A stretch of DNA of 64,000 nt, taken from positions 1 to 64,000 of the forward strand of contig CAZEQY010000011.1 of NCBI GenBank assembly GCA_964514655.1. The letters run 5' to 3'. Shown one piece after another: positions 52,321-61,511 of this stretch. Position 1 is the first letter of the stretch, and the number at the start of each line of letters is the position of its first letter. Source of the DNA: SZAS-7 sp964514655. Its GTDB lineage: Bacteria; Chlamydiota; Chlamydiia; Chlamydiales; FEN-1388. A model generated the notes under the pieces. The model was not told where the DNA came from, did not search any database, and worked only from the letters and a program-made list of their open reading frames with translations. The position numbers were made by a program, and so were the translations under genes.

Positions 52321-53585
52321 TTGCGGTCTTTTTTGTACTCTTTTTAATAGGGTTCCAAAATGCCCTGTTTCATAATGGGGCAAACTTGCCTATATATCTT
52401 TCTGAATGTGGTTTTGACAAAGACCTTATCGGCCTATTTTGTCTACTAAGCTTTCCATTTAGCTGTAAAATTCTCTGGTCGCCGGTTTGTGATCACGTGT
52501 CTATCCCCGGCTTTAAAAACAGCCCACGAAAGGGATGGCTCATTGTAGCACTACTAGGAATGGCCCTCTCATTTTTTGGAATGAGCACATATAACCCTGC
52601 ACTACATCCATGGCTTTTCTCAGGTTCCTTATTTGCTCTATCACTTTTTGCAGGCTGCTTCTACATGGTAGGCATATCCTACGAGCTTGAAAGCATCCCT
52701 AAAAGTTCCTATAGCAATGGCTCTAGCTGCCTTATCACGGGTTATAGAACAGGTCTTTTATACGCAGGAGCAGGAGTTCTTTACATCGCCCACATCGCAT
52801 CGTGGGAAACATCATTTCAGACAAGTGCCCTCATAAGCGCACTATGCGCGTGTATTGTCTTTTTCGTACGTGAACCTTATAACTCGCAAGAAACTCTACA
52901 GGTAAAGCGCAAAAAACTATCTGAGCACACATCCATTATCAAAGGGTTTACGTATGAAATCCTTATCATGCCCTTTCAGACCTTTATAAAGGCAGGCTCT
53001 TGGCAAATACTACTTGCTGTCATTCTACTTTTTAAAGTAAGCGATCACATGGCAAAGCCTATGGAAGGCCCATTTTATCTTGAACTTGGCTTTGATAAAT
53101 CTGATCTTGCACTTGCAGCAAAGACCTTTGGCTTTGTAGCTACAGTGATTGGTGCTTTTTTGGCCGGCAGGCTACTTGTAAACAAAAACCCCTTTACTGC
53201 TGTAGGCGTACTTGGCCTTATACACACCCTGTCTGAATTTGGCTGCTTGCTTCATAGCATTGTAGGAAAATCCTACACACTCCTATACCTCACATCAGGC
53301 ATAAGCAACTTTACCGGGGGCATGTTGATAACAGCGTTTATCTCGCTTTTATGGAAAAGCTGCGATAAGTACTACGCAAGCCTGCAGTATGCCTTTTTGT
53401 GGTCGATCTCATCAATCACCACAAACCTCTTAGCAGCAAGCGGAGGCTTTTTAGCGGCAAATCTTTCCTGGCCCACCTTTTTTCTCACGGTGTCGTGCCT
53501 GGGAGTTGCTTCTTCTCTATCGCTGCTTGTTATATTGCGACTGCGCCAAGAAGGCTTGGGTCCATTTCGCGAAATTCAGATGTAA
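52317..53585 (+). CDS. AmpG-like muropeptide/MFS transporter
   Basis: About 422 residues and 12 helices. The AmpG marks are the N-terminal helix pair ANLPIYLSECGFDKDLIGLF, the KILWSPVCDHVSIPGFKNSPRKGW loop and later DHMAKPMEGPFYLELGFDK. AmpG imports anhydro-muropeptides from cell-wall recycling. The start is uncertain: TTG 52317 overlaps the kinase stop, ATG 52251 overlaps it by 70 bp, and neither has a good ribosome site. It follows the kinase gene directly and converges with the tautomerase gene. Confidence 0.78.
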   Translation: MIAVFFVLFLIGFQNALFHNGANLPIYLSECGFDKDLIGLFCLLSFPFSCKILWSPVCDHVSIPGFKNSPRKGWLIVALLGMALSFFGMSTYNPALHPWLFSGSLFALSLFAGCFYMVGISYELESIPKSSYSNGSSCLITGYRTGLLYAGAGVLYIAHIASWETSFQTSALISALCACIVFFVREPYNSQETLQVKRKKLSEHTSIIKGFTYEILIMPFQTFIKAGSWQILLAVILLFKVSDHMAKPMEGPFYLELGFDKSDLALAAKTFGFVATVIGAFLAGRLLVNKNPFTAVGVLGLIHTLSEFGCLLHSIVGKSYTLLYLTSGISNFTGGMLITAFISLLWKSCDKYYASLQYAFLWSISSITTNLLAASGGFLAANLSWPTFFLTVSCLGVASSLSLLVILRLRQEGLGPFREIQM

Positions 53586-53889
53586 TACGGCAGTGCAGGT
53601 TGGGGTTTTCTTTTTCAATTACTGCTTTAAAGCGTGCAAGAAGCTCATTGTTTGCTGCGATAAGCTTACTTTTATCTCGTCCCTGCATAAGCTCTACCTT
53701 TATATGAGCATATGTATGTTCAGGATGGCCGTCACTTCCTATATAGACTTCAGAAAGCCGCATAAGCTTAGTCTTTAGTTTTTCTATAGGAATATCCAAA
53801 TACCCTGAAAGATAGGTATGAAGATCTTTTGCAAATGGCTGCAAAGAAAAAACAAGCCTCTCAGGAATTTCAATCGTCACAAATGGCAT
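53530..53889 (-). CDS. Tautomerase-fold (CHMI-like) small protein
   Basis: 119 residues starting Met-Pro (MPFVTIEIPERL), with Pro2 the catalytic base of the tautomerase superfamily once Met is removed. The body (LMRLSEVYIGSDGHPEHTYA, KVELMQGRDKSKLI) resembles 5-carboxymethyl-2-hydroxymuconate isomerase relatives. The substrate is not inferable. The 3' end overlaps the transporter gene by 56 bp. Confidence 0.72.
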   Translation of the reverse strand: MPFVTIEIPERLVFSLQPFAKDLHTYLSGYLDIPIEKLKTKLMRLSEVYIGSDGHPEHTYAHIKVELMQGRDKSKLIAANNELLARFKAVIEKENPNLHCRITSEFREMDPSLLGAVAI

Positions 53890-53905
53890 ATAGTACCTAA
53901 TAAAG

Positions 53906-53933
53906 GCTAAGGGCTAAACTTTTAGCCCTTAGC
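53906..53933 (-). terminator. Hairpin between tautomerase and collagen-like genes
   Basis: GCTAAGGGCTAAA (53906-53918) pairs with TTTAGCCCTTAGC (53921-53933) with a tiny loop. It sits between the stop of the collagen-like gene and the start of the tautomerase gene on the same strand, so it likely ends the former transcript. Confidence 0.7.
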
Positions 53934-53946
53934 TTGTAGCTCTAAA

Positions 53947-55386
53947 TTACATCATTTGTACATAAGCTACCACAAACACAGTACCTGTAAATACAAGGTC
54001 TTGTGTAGCAGTTACTTCTACGCTGATAAGATCACCTGGACTTATTGCGCATGTTCCACTAAATGGAAAGTAACCATCTGTAGTAATGCCAGAAGCAGTT
54101 ACTGTGCAAGGGCTACCATTGACAAATAGCGTTACTGTTAAAGGTGTGATTGATAAAGCTGAAAGGCTGCTTATCACTACGCCACCAGTAACTTGAGTAG
54201 TAGGAATAATTGCCGGGTATTGAACGCTCACAAGAGATGATGCCGGATAGGTAATATAGTCACCTAAAAAAGCTGAATAGGTGCCATCTTCTCCATTAGG
54301 CACGGTCACAAGCCCAGAAAAGCTATAAGCCGCACTAACCCCTGAAGGACCTGTTGGGCCAGTAGCACCTGTTGATCCTGTTACACCGGTAGCACCCGTT
54401 GCACCAGTAGTACCTGTTGGACCTGTTGCTCCAACATCACCGACAGAACCTGTTGGGCCAACCGCGCCGGTAGGACCTATTGCTCCCGTATCACCAACGT
54501 TTCCTGTAGCACCTGTTGGGCCAACGCTTCCTGTTGGACCTTGTATACCGGTCGCTCCTGTTTGGCCAGTAGCTCCTACTGCTCCTGTTGGGCCAACATC
54601 ACCTGTTGGACCTTGTATGCCCGTTGCACCAGTAGCACCTACAGTACCAGTTGGACCGACACTTCCTGTTGGACCTTGTATACCAGCCGCTCCTGTTGCT
54701 CCGGTTTGGCCTATAGCACCAACAGCACCGGTTGGGCCTTGAATGCCACTTGCTCCAGTAGGACCTACTTGTCCAGTTGCACCTACAGCTCCTGTTGGGC
54801 CCATGCTTCCTGTTGGACCTTGTATACCGGTTGCACCGGTAAATCCTGTTGGACCTTGTATGCCTGCTGCACCGGTTGGACCAGTGTGTCCAGTAGCGCC
54901 TGCTGGACCTTGTAGACCAGTTGGACCAGTGCCACCAGTCACTCCTCGATCTCCCCCAAGGCCACTTGGACCAGTTGCGCCGCGTAAACCAGCTGTACCT
55001 GTTGGACCAACTGGACCAGTTGGACCGGTTGGGCCCCTATCACATTTATTAGTTGTATGATGTGATGTGTGCCCTTCCATCATTTTATAATCTTCCTTCA
55101 CAAGATGACGTACGTATTCAGGAATACGATCAATCCAGTCTTTTTCATCAGCAGAAGGTTTTTTTGGTTTTTGTTGGATCATCTCCCTAATAGGAGTTGG
55201 CTGCTCTTTTGCAATAACAGGCTTTTGCTCCAGCACCTCCTTGACAGGGGTGGGCTTTAGCTTTTCAACAACAGGCTTTTGGGGCTGTTTTACCGGGGGT
55301 TTTTTATTGCCCGCTGGGGTGCCAGCAAACGCAAGCTGCATCGACATGACAACTGCCACGACAGTTGTGAAAAAAGAATATTTCAT
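53947..55386 (-). CDS. Exported collagen-like protein
   Basis: 479 residues: a signal peptide (MKYSFFTTVVAVVMSMQLAFA), a Pro/Lys-rich stem (about 25-80), a short helical part, then about 77 uninterrupted G-x-y triplets at residues 118-349, dominated by GPT, GAT and GIQ units. A globular strand-rich C-domain (about 350-479) ends the protein, as in BclA-type filaments. Such repeats form triple-helical fibres; here a surface or spore-like coat role is only inferred. The DNA is repetitive, so its repeat number probably varies among strains. Confidence 0.9.
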   Translation of the reverse strand: MKYSFFTTVVAVVMSMQLAFAGTPAGNKKPPVKQPQKPVVEKLKPTPVKEVLEQKPVIAKEQPTPIREMIQQKPKKPSADEKDWIDRIPEYVRHLVKEDYKMMEGHTSHHTTNKCDRGPTGPTGPVGPTGTAGLRGATGPSGLGGDRGVTGGTGPTGLQGPAGATGHTGPTGAAGIQGPTGFTGATGIQGPTGSMGPTGAVGATGQVGPTGASGIQGPTGAVGAIGQTGATGAAGIQGPTGSVGPTGTVGATGATGIQGPTGDVGPTGAVGATGQTGATGIQGPTGSVGPTGATGNVGDTGAIGPTGAVGPTGSVGDVGATGPTGTTGATGATGVTGSTGATGPTGPSGVSAAYSFSGLVTVPNGEDGTYSAFLGDYITYPASSLVSVQYPAIIPTTQVTGGVVISSLSALSITPLTVTLFVNGSPCTVTASGITTDGYFPFSGTCAISPGDLISVEVTATQDLVFTGTVFVVAYVQMM

Positions 55387-55447
55387 AAATATGTTCTCCT
55401 CGTTCCTTATAAAAGAACATATTTATTTATATTGTACAACAAAAAAA

Positions 55448-57559
55448 TCATTGTGCACTGACATCGACAAAACCAAGAGGCTGAAGCGGGCTATCTTTAG
55501 AAATCACAAGCTCTCCTGTAAAATACTTGCGATAGACTTCAAGAGCTTGCTTGGCATTCTGTACACAGTAAAAACAACTTGAAACCCACTCAGAACCCTT
55601 TATAGTTCCGCTATTTAGGTTTACCTGAAAGCGGGATGTGATCTTATCTTTCCAGTATTCAAGCTCACCAAGAAGCAGTATGGGAGTTAGATTTACACTT
55701 CCTACTTTGCGTCGTACTTCTTCGAGTGCATACTCAAAATCAGTTCCTATACCGCCCATTACAAAGATTGGAAAGTCAAGATTAAATTCTGCTTGACGTT
55801 CAACAAGTTCGTTATGCCTATAGGTCATCTTAGCTTCTATATAGGGGTTTTGTCGCTGCTCGTTAACAACACTTTCCGTTGTTGAACGAAAGTCTGAGAT
55901 GCGTGCACCAGATAGTATTTTAAGTTCTTTTGCAATGCGATTGCCTGTTTCCATAGCACCAGGACCACCACCTGTAATGAGTACAAGCGGCGTATCTGGC
56001 TTAAGCAAACGGTGTGAACATGTTGATCGAAGCTCAAGCACTCCCTTTAATACTTCTGTCAATAAGTCTCCAAAGTGTACAGAAATAAGGTTAGACCCGT
56101 AGACACCAAATGTCGTTGCCTTAATGAATGTATCTGTCTGGTTGAGCGGCACAAACATGCCCGTCTCGCGCTTTGGCTGCTGCACATACTGCAACACTTT
56201 TTGAGTGACTTCATCCACCCAAAAGACAGGTATTGCAAATTTGTATAGGTCATTCATCATCGCCCTATCTTCGTATGAAAAAAACTGGCCATGGCTAGCT
56301 GATGGGTACTGAAAGTATATGCCCTTTAGGCATGTTGCCACCTGCTCAGAAAGGAGCATACGCTTCATGATAGGCGATGGAAAGTAGCGGGTTAACAAGA
56401 CGCCCTGGCTAGTAATTTCTCCATCTTCAATAGCTTTTAGATATGGGTACATGGGCTGCTGCTCGATAAAGCGTGAGATGAGTAAAGCTTGACGCGTGCC
56501 ATGAGCAATACCAGGTAGCTCATGAAATACTGCAGGTCTTTTTACCCAATCTTCATTTTTAAGCTCTTCCATCTGATGTCCCTTAACAACAAAGGTACTT
56601 GCTCGTTCTTCTACGGGTTGAGGGGCAGTGTTAAAGGCGTTAAAGAGTGCTTTATTATCTTCTAAGCATATCTGTAGCTGATCTCGGTCAGAGAAAAAAA
56701 CGTGTTCACGGTATGGCTCTAGGGTATAAAACTCTAAGGGAATATCTGTTATTTCTCGCTTTGATGAACCGTAAAGCTCATAGACATCGCCGGAATCTTG
56801 CGTGTCAGGCTGCAAAACAGCCGCTGTTGTATGTGTATAGCCGGGAGATAACAGCTCATCCACAACGCGCGCAAATACCGTACGTATATGTAAAGGGCTT
56901 GTTCGCAAAAGGAGAATTTCATCTTCATCGACGTTACGTGGAGCACCTTCTAGCCAATCTTGGTGTAGGTGCAATACACCTCTTAAGCCAAGAGATTTAT
57001 GATGAAGCGACTTTGCCATGGTAGGCAAAAAGCCAAATATCGATCCCTCATAGGATATACGCCCATTTTTTAGGGCTAAATAGGCAATGGTGCGACCATC
57101 TACCTTATCCAAAATCATGGTATCGCTACCTTGCATGCCACCCAAAGACAATAGTGGCCTGCCACGCCTATCGGAGCGTCCAAACATACGTGTAAGATAG
57201 TCTGCATCGCGAACGCGCCTTCTTGTATCTGCAGCAAAGAGCTTGCCGATATAGGCGCCTTCTGTAATGAGGGCAAGTATCTCTCTAGCAATCGGGCCAA
57301 TAGCCGTAAGGCGTACGCGAACAAGCGCTCTTCGTGCTTTTCTATCTAGTTCATATGCTTCACCAATACCATTAAGGCCTACTTGAGCAAGCGTACTTTT
57401 TATATTAAAAAACACTAAAGCCGGCTCAATCTCATACCCAACAAAGGCAGGATGTATATGTTCAATAAGAACTGTCGCTATACGTGTTCGTTCATCAACG
57501 CGCTCAATATTCGTTACTTTGCCATCAGGCGTCACAAGATCCAGCTGTCCAATATCCAT
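55448..57559 (-). CDS. Large protein with C-terminal LOG-family (Rossmann) domain
   Basis: About 703 residues. The start is set at ATG 57559, 8 bases after GGAGG; a longer frame reaches 57574. The N-terminal 480 residues are unrecognised. The C-terminal domain (about 510-690) has the LOG/lysine-decarboxylase-like motifs VLITGGGPGAMETGNR and FVMGGIGTDFEYALEEV. LOG proteins hydrolyse nucleoside 5'-monophosphates. The full-length architecture is unusual, with the LOG domain as a C-terminal add-on. Enzyme role unproven. Confidence 0.75.
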   Translation of the reverse strand: MDIGQLDLVTPDGKVTNIERVDERTRIATVLIEHIHPAFVGYEIEPALVFFNIKSTLAQVGLNGIGEAYELDRKARRALVRVRLTAIGPIAREILALITEGAYIGKLFAADTRRRVRDADYLTRMFGRSDRRGRPLLSLGGMQGSDTMILDKVDGRTIAYLALKNGRISYEGSIFGFLPTMAKSLHHKSLGLRGVLHLHQDWLEGAPRNVDEDEILLLRTSPLHIRTVFARVVDELLSPGYTHTTAAVLQPDTQDSGDVYELYGSSKREITDIPLEFYTLEPYREHVFFSDRDQLQICLEDNKALFNAFNTAPQPVEERASTFVVKGHQMEELKNEDWVKRPAVFHELPGIAHGTRQALLISRFIEQQPMYPYLKAIEDGEITSQGVLLTRYFPSPIMKRMLLSEQVATCLKGIYFQYPSASHGQFFSYEDRAMMNDLYKFAIPVFWVDEVTQKVLQYVQQPKRETGMFVPLNQTDTFIKATTFGVYGSNLISVHFGDLLTEVLKGVLELRSTCSHRLLKPDTPLVLITGGGPGAMETGNRIAKELKILSGARISDFRSTTESVVNEQRQNPYIEAKMTYRHNELVERQAEFNLDFPIFVMGGIGTDFEYALEEVRRKVGSVNLTPILLLGELEYWKDKITSRFQVNLNSGTIKGSEWVSSCFYCVQNAKQALEVYRKYFTGELVISKDSPLQPLGFVDVSAQ

Positions 57560-57673
57560 ACATTTTGCCTCCAATTTTTCTTTTACAGAAACCTAACTTT
57601 AAAAACTAGGCAGAGTAACGATTCGTGCCCATGCCTAAGAAACATCAGCATAATCTCAGGTATTTGAAAAGGA

Positions 57674-57836
57674 ACAGGATAGACAGGATCTGGCAGGATA
57701 TGCAGGATACACTATCTAATCTCTTAATGCTAAGAATGATGAAATAAGAGAAAAAAAGAAGCAAATAGTTTGATTTTGTTCTATCATTGTTACTGTTTTA
57801 GATCCTGCATATCCTGCCCGATCCTGTTTATCTTGT
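57674..57836. repeat. Long inverted repeat in the 460-bp gap before the MYG1 gene
   Basis: The left arm (57674-57708, ACAGGATAGACAGGATCTGG...) and right arm (57802-57836) are complementary over about 35 bp with few mismatches. The units are variants of CAGGATATGCAGGAT, so each arm is itself internally repetitive. About 90 bp of AT-rich DNA form the loop. No gene is seen between 57560 and 58021. Confidence 0.7.
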
Positions 57837-58021
57837 TTATCTCTAATCGCGTAAACATGCATAACGTAACGCATATGTGCAAGAACACGGGAGTAGATAA
57901 TAATTTTTAACATTGTGTGTATTAAAGTCACCCCCCCCGGATCGGAATCACCACCCAAAAACCTTTGCTGTAAAATCGCCAATTCGGATAATGGGAGGAT
58001 TCACCCAGGATCGCTACGAAT

Positions 58022-58915
58022 ATGAATCAGGCAAATCACAAAGTACCCCGCTCTGTAGGCACCCATGATGGAACCTTTCACGCTGATGAAGTGTGTGCGT
58101 GTGCACTCTTAGAGTTTTTTAACCTTATAGACCACGATAAAATCAAGCGCACAAGAAGTGCTGACGAGCTGCGTCAGTGCGAGTATGTGTGCGACGTTGG
58201 CGGCCTCTACGACCTGCAGATGAAGCGGTTTGACCACCACCAGGCAGACTATAAAGGCCCTTTAAGCTCAGCCGGGATGATACTAGACTACCTCAAGCAA
58301 ACGGGCACCATCAAGCAAAAGGAATTTGACTTTTTCAATAACTCGCTGATTCGAGGTGTTGACGCCCACGACAACGGCAAAGACCCCCAAATCCCCGGTT
58401 TTTGCACCTTTTCGCAGGTAATTTCGAATTTTACCCCTATTCAATACGACGCACCGCCAGAAATGCAAGATGCCGCCTTCTTAGATGCCGTCTCTTTTGC
58501 TCTTGGCCACATCACAAGGCTCTGGCAGCGCTATCAGTACAACCAGTCTTGTAGAGAAGTAGTAGAACAAGCCATGGCAGAGTATAGAGACTGTTTGATC
58601 TTTGAAAAATCTATACCCTGGATGGATGCATTCTTTGACCTAGATGGCGATCGCCACCCTGCACGCTTTGTCATTATGCCTTCTGGTAAGTGCTGGAAGC
58701 TAAGAGGCATTCCTCCAACTAGCGACGACAAGATGAAGGTGCGTCAGCCTTTACCAGAAGAATGGGCAGGCCTACTTGATGAAGACCTACAAAAAATCTC
58801 CGGCATCCCAGGTGCCCTCTTTTGCCATAAGGGACGTTTTATCTCTGTATGGAAGACGAGGGAAGATGCCCTACTTGCCCTAGAAAAAGTCATGCATGCG
58901 CGGAGTCTTTCGTGA
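58022..58915 (+). CDS. MYG1/UPF0160-family exonuclease-like protein
   Basis: 297 residues. The family motifs are GTHDGTFHADEVCACALLEF at the N-terminus, CDVGGLYD, RFDHHQADYKGPL, and GVDAHDNG. MYG1 proteins belong to the DHH-like metal-dependent phosphoesterases and act as RNA exonucleases in eukaryotes. The gene is followed by the HIT gene with a 4-bp overlap, and a MYG1-HIT neighbourhood is recalled for Chlamydia. Ribosome site weak. The first gene of a four-gene overlapping operon. Confidence 0.9.
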   Translation: MNQANHKVPRSVGTHDGTFHADEVCACALLEFFNLIDHDKIKRTRSADELRQCEYVCDVGGLYDLQMKRFDHHQADYKGPLSSAGMILDYLKQTGTIKQKEFDFFNNSLIRGVDAHDNGKDPQIPGFCTFSQVISNFTPIQYDAPPEMQDAAFLDAVSFALGHITRLWQRYQYNQSCREVVEQAMAEYRDCLIFEKSIPWMDAFFDLDGDRHPARFVIMPSGKCWKLRGIPPTSDDKMKVRQPLPEEWAGLLDEDLQKISGIPGALFCHKGRFISVWKTREDALLALEKVMHARSLS

Positions 58916-59247
58916 AAAACGTGTTTAGAAGAATAATTGATGGCGAGCTGCCTTGCGATAAAGTCTTTGAAAATGAGCGCATTATAGCGTTTAAAGATAT
59001 AGCGCCAGCGGCCCCCGTACATATCCTTATCGTTCCCAAAAAAGAACTTACAAATATATCAGAAATTACTAAAGAAGATGGCCCCCTCATCGCAGAAATT
59101 ATGATGCTTGCAAACGAACTTGCAAAGCAGTTTAAGATCACAGAAGGCTATCGTTTGTTAACAAATAACGGCCATATGGCTGGCCAGTCAGTCTTTCAGC
59201 TGCACTTTCACCTAATTGGAGGAGCACACCTTGGCCCAGTTGCGTAA
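58912..59247 (+). CDS. HIT-family nucleotide-binding protein with altered first His
   Basis: 111 residues starting at a GTG that overlaps the MYG1 stop (GTGA). The HIT fold is clear: FRRIIDGELPCDKVFEN, FKDIAPAAPVHILIVPK and the terminal motif. The His triad reads QLHFHLIGG: Gln96 replaces the first His, and His98 (the nucleophile) and His100 remain. HIT/HINT proteins hydrolyse AMP-lysine or dinucleoside polyphosphates. It may keep activity, because the first His is not the nucleophile. Confidence 0.88.
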   Translation: MKNVFRRIIDGELPCDKVFENERIIAFKDIAPAAPVHILIVPKKELTNISEITKEDGPLIAEIMMLANELAKQFKITEGYRLLTNNGHMAGQSVFQLHFHLIGGAHLGPVA

Positions 59248-59749
59248 TGGAATGCTTTTTATTGATGTTCAAGAAAAGCTCTTGCCCAAGATCCATGAAC
59301 ACGAAACGCTTCTAAGCCGCTGTCTCGTCCTCCAAAAAGCCTGCCACATCCTCAACATACCCACTATCACGACTGAGCAATACCCTCAAGGCCTTGGTAA
59401 AAGTGTTTCATTTTTGCCGGCACAGTATGAAAAAACTGCCTTTTCGTGCATGAAAGACCGCCCTATTTACGATGCTATTATGAATGCCCCTGTTGACGTA
59501 TGGTTTGTAGCGGGCATTGAATCGCACGTATGTGTGCTTCAGACAGTGCGCGACCTTATTTCAAACGGCAAACGCGTAGTTGTCCTTCAAGATGCTATAG
59601 GCTCAAGAAATCCACTTGACCATAGCTCAAGCCTTCAAGAGATGCGAGCACTAAATGCCCGTATAACAACTGTAGAGACCTTGTTGTTTGAACTTGTAGA
59701 AGATGCCAAGCATCCTGACTTTAAAGCTATCTCGCAATTGATAAAATGA
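59231..59749 (+). CDS. Isochorismatase-family cysteine hydrolase
   Basis: About 172 residues. TTG at 59231 is the preferred start because GGAGGAG lies 6 bases upstream; an upstream TTG at 59216 and an ATG at 59252 are less likely. The catalytic Asp is in MLFIDVQEK, the Lys in the YEKTAFSCM region and the Cys in AGIESHVCVLQT. It is like nicotinamidase/isochorismatase enzymes; the exact substrate is unclear. It overlaps both neighbours (17 bp with HIT, 4 bp with the HEAT gene). Confidence 0.85.
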   Translation: MAQLRNGMLFIDVQEKLLPKIHEHETLLSRCLVLQKACHILNIPTITTEQYPQGLGKSVSFLPAQYEKTAFSCMKDRPIYDAIMNAPVDVWFVAGIESHVCVLQTVRDLISNGKRVVVLQDAIGSRNPLDHSSSLQEMRALNARITTVETLLFELVEDAKHPDFKAISQLIK

Positions 59750-61413
59750 TCCTCTTTTCTTTGCTCCTGCTCGCTACAACAACCTTTGACTCTAGCCGCA
59801 GGATAGAGCAGCTTCTTGCTATTGGCGATCACCAACAAGCAACATACGAACTTCAGCCACTACTTGCAAAAGACCCTGACAACATTGCCCTGCAGCGCTT
59901 AGAAGTGATAAGCCTTGCTCGATCAAATGACATCCAGTCGCTCTTAAAGGCCTATACACGCTATCGCGACCACACAAAAGGCTCATGTGACAAAGAACTT
60001 CTTGAAGATGTTGCCTGGGCCATTATCAAAAAAGCATATCAAAGCTCAACGCCCATTATCCGCTCTGAAGCTATTATTGGGGCTTTTTTATCTAATGATG
60101 CTAAAGGCATTCCCATATGCTTGCAGAGTATTTGCGACCCAAGTGAAGAGATGCGCCTTTTGGCATTAGCTCTTGCAGCGCGCACACATGATGCTGCACT
60201 ATCAGAAAGCGCCCACAGTGCTATAAAGCACGACAGCTCATCTAAAGTGCGCCTTGAAGCTATTTCATGCGTTGGCTCTATGCGCTATCTTGAAGCGCAA
60301 GAAACCCTTTTAGAAATCCTTGAATCTCAAGCAAGCGATGCTCACGAAAAGATGGCAGCTGTAAGCGCACTTTCAAACATCACAAAAGATCTTGATAAAA
60401 CCCTCATTGAACAGCTTGTAGCAAGTGATAGAGCAATTATGCGCCAGCTTGCCTGCGAGCTTATGCTAAAGGGGTTTGATAAAAACTCGAAACTCCCATC
60501 ATTGATGCTAGATCCTGTCTTTGACGTGCGAAAAGCTGCTATTCAATGTGGGGCAATCCTTGGCGTATATCCATCTACTGATGGTATAGAGGCTCTTTTA
60601 GCGCATAACGATATAAAGACACAGATTTTAGCTAACTGGCTTGCACTTCGGATGAACTATAAACAAGATAAGGCCATTGCCAACATAAAGCGGTTTTTAG
60701 AGCTACCCGATAGACAGATGCGCCTATTTGCTTCTGGTGTTGCAAGCCATTCCGGAAGCCATATAAAGCATTTTTTCGACTTTACCGACGATCATCTTGT
60801 GCGGCTAAACATAGCTATTGGCGCTATGTGGAATAGGTTTGATGTAGATAGAGCAAGCACGCATCTTTTGACAGCACTTAATCAAAGTGAGCGACTATCC
60901 TGGCACCATGTGGGCATGATCTCTTACATTGGCCCAAGCCCGCTCTCACACAACTCAAACTATATACGCCTACCAGAAAGTGAAGACCTCTTATGCCGCT
61001 TAGAGCTCTATTCCATGCTTTTAGCAACAGATGCTACAAGCATAAAAGAGCCTCTAAAGGCCTTTTTGCAAGAAAGAACATGGGGAATAAGTGCAAAAAG
61101 CGCATGTCTGATGATGCAAGAAAACCTCCTTTGCTTTGAAGAGCTACGAACGCTCCTTACGGACAAAAACCAAGAAGTTGCCCTACAAGCTGCCTTTATC
61201 TTATCTATGTATGCACAAGACGAAGAGGCATTAAAAGTACTTGAAACCGCCTTTAGCACAACTTCCAGACAGATGAAAGAATACATCCTCTTTGCGATCG
61301 GCTCAATAGGCTCCAAAAAAAGCCTACCATTTTTGGTACAGGTGCTAAATGAACCCTTTGAAACCCTGCGCGTCCAAGCCGCCCGCGCCATCCTCATCTG
61401 CCTCTATCATTAA
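59746..61413 (+). CDS. HEAT-repeat protein
   Basis: 555 residues. A short hydrophobic start (MILFSLLLLATTTF) is followed by an alpha-solenoid built from HEAT-type units (for example SEEMRLLALALAARTHD, SKVRLEAISCVGSMRYLEAQ, LEPFETLRVQAARAIL). It probably serves as a protein-interaction scaffold, periplasmic or membrane-attached if the N-terminus acts as a signal. It overlaps the isochorismatase gene by ATGA, making it the last gene in the MYG1 operon. No specific partner is indicated. Confidence 0.75.
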   Translation: MILFSLLLLATTTFDSSRRIEQLLAIGDHQQATYELQPLLAKDPDNIALQRLEVISLARSNDIQSLLKAYTRYRDHTKGSCDKELLEDVAWAIIKKAYQSSTPIIRSEAIIGAFLSNDAKGIPICLQSICDPSEEMRLLALALAARTHDAALSESAHSAIKHDSSSKVRLEAISCVGSMRYLEAQETLLEILESQASDAHEKMAAVSALSNITKDLDKTLIEQLVASDRAIMRQLACELMLKGFDKNSKLPSLMLDPVFDVRKAAIQCGAILGVYPSTDGIEALLAHNDIKTQILANWLALRMNYKQDKAIANIKRFLELPDRQMRLFASGVASHSGSHIKHFFDFTDDHLVRLNIAIGAMWNRFDVDRASTHLLTALNQSERLSWHHVGMISYIGPSPLSHNSNYIRLPESEDLLCRLELYSMLLATDATSIKEPLKAFLQERTWGISAKSACLMMQENLLCFEELRTLLTDKNQEVALQAAFILSMYAQDEEALKVLETAFSTTSRQMKEYILFAIGSIGSKKSLPFLVQVLNEPFETLRVQAARAILICLYH

Positions 61414-61511
61414 ACAATAGCGGCTACAACTCTTACTCATTAAGTTATGAGCAGTCTTCTTGCCGCAATACCGACAAAACTGTTAGGCTCATGATGTAAC
61501 CGGGAGCAACT

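Noticed and set aside
54541..55060. Plus-strand frames opposite the collagen repeat
   Set aside because: They arise from the repetitive GPT codons; no ribosome site or family likeness.
57933..57942. C homopolymer upstream of MYG1 as a phase-variation switch
   Set aside because: It is 80 bp from the start codon and outside any coding frame or clear promoter spacer.
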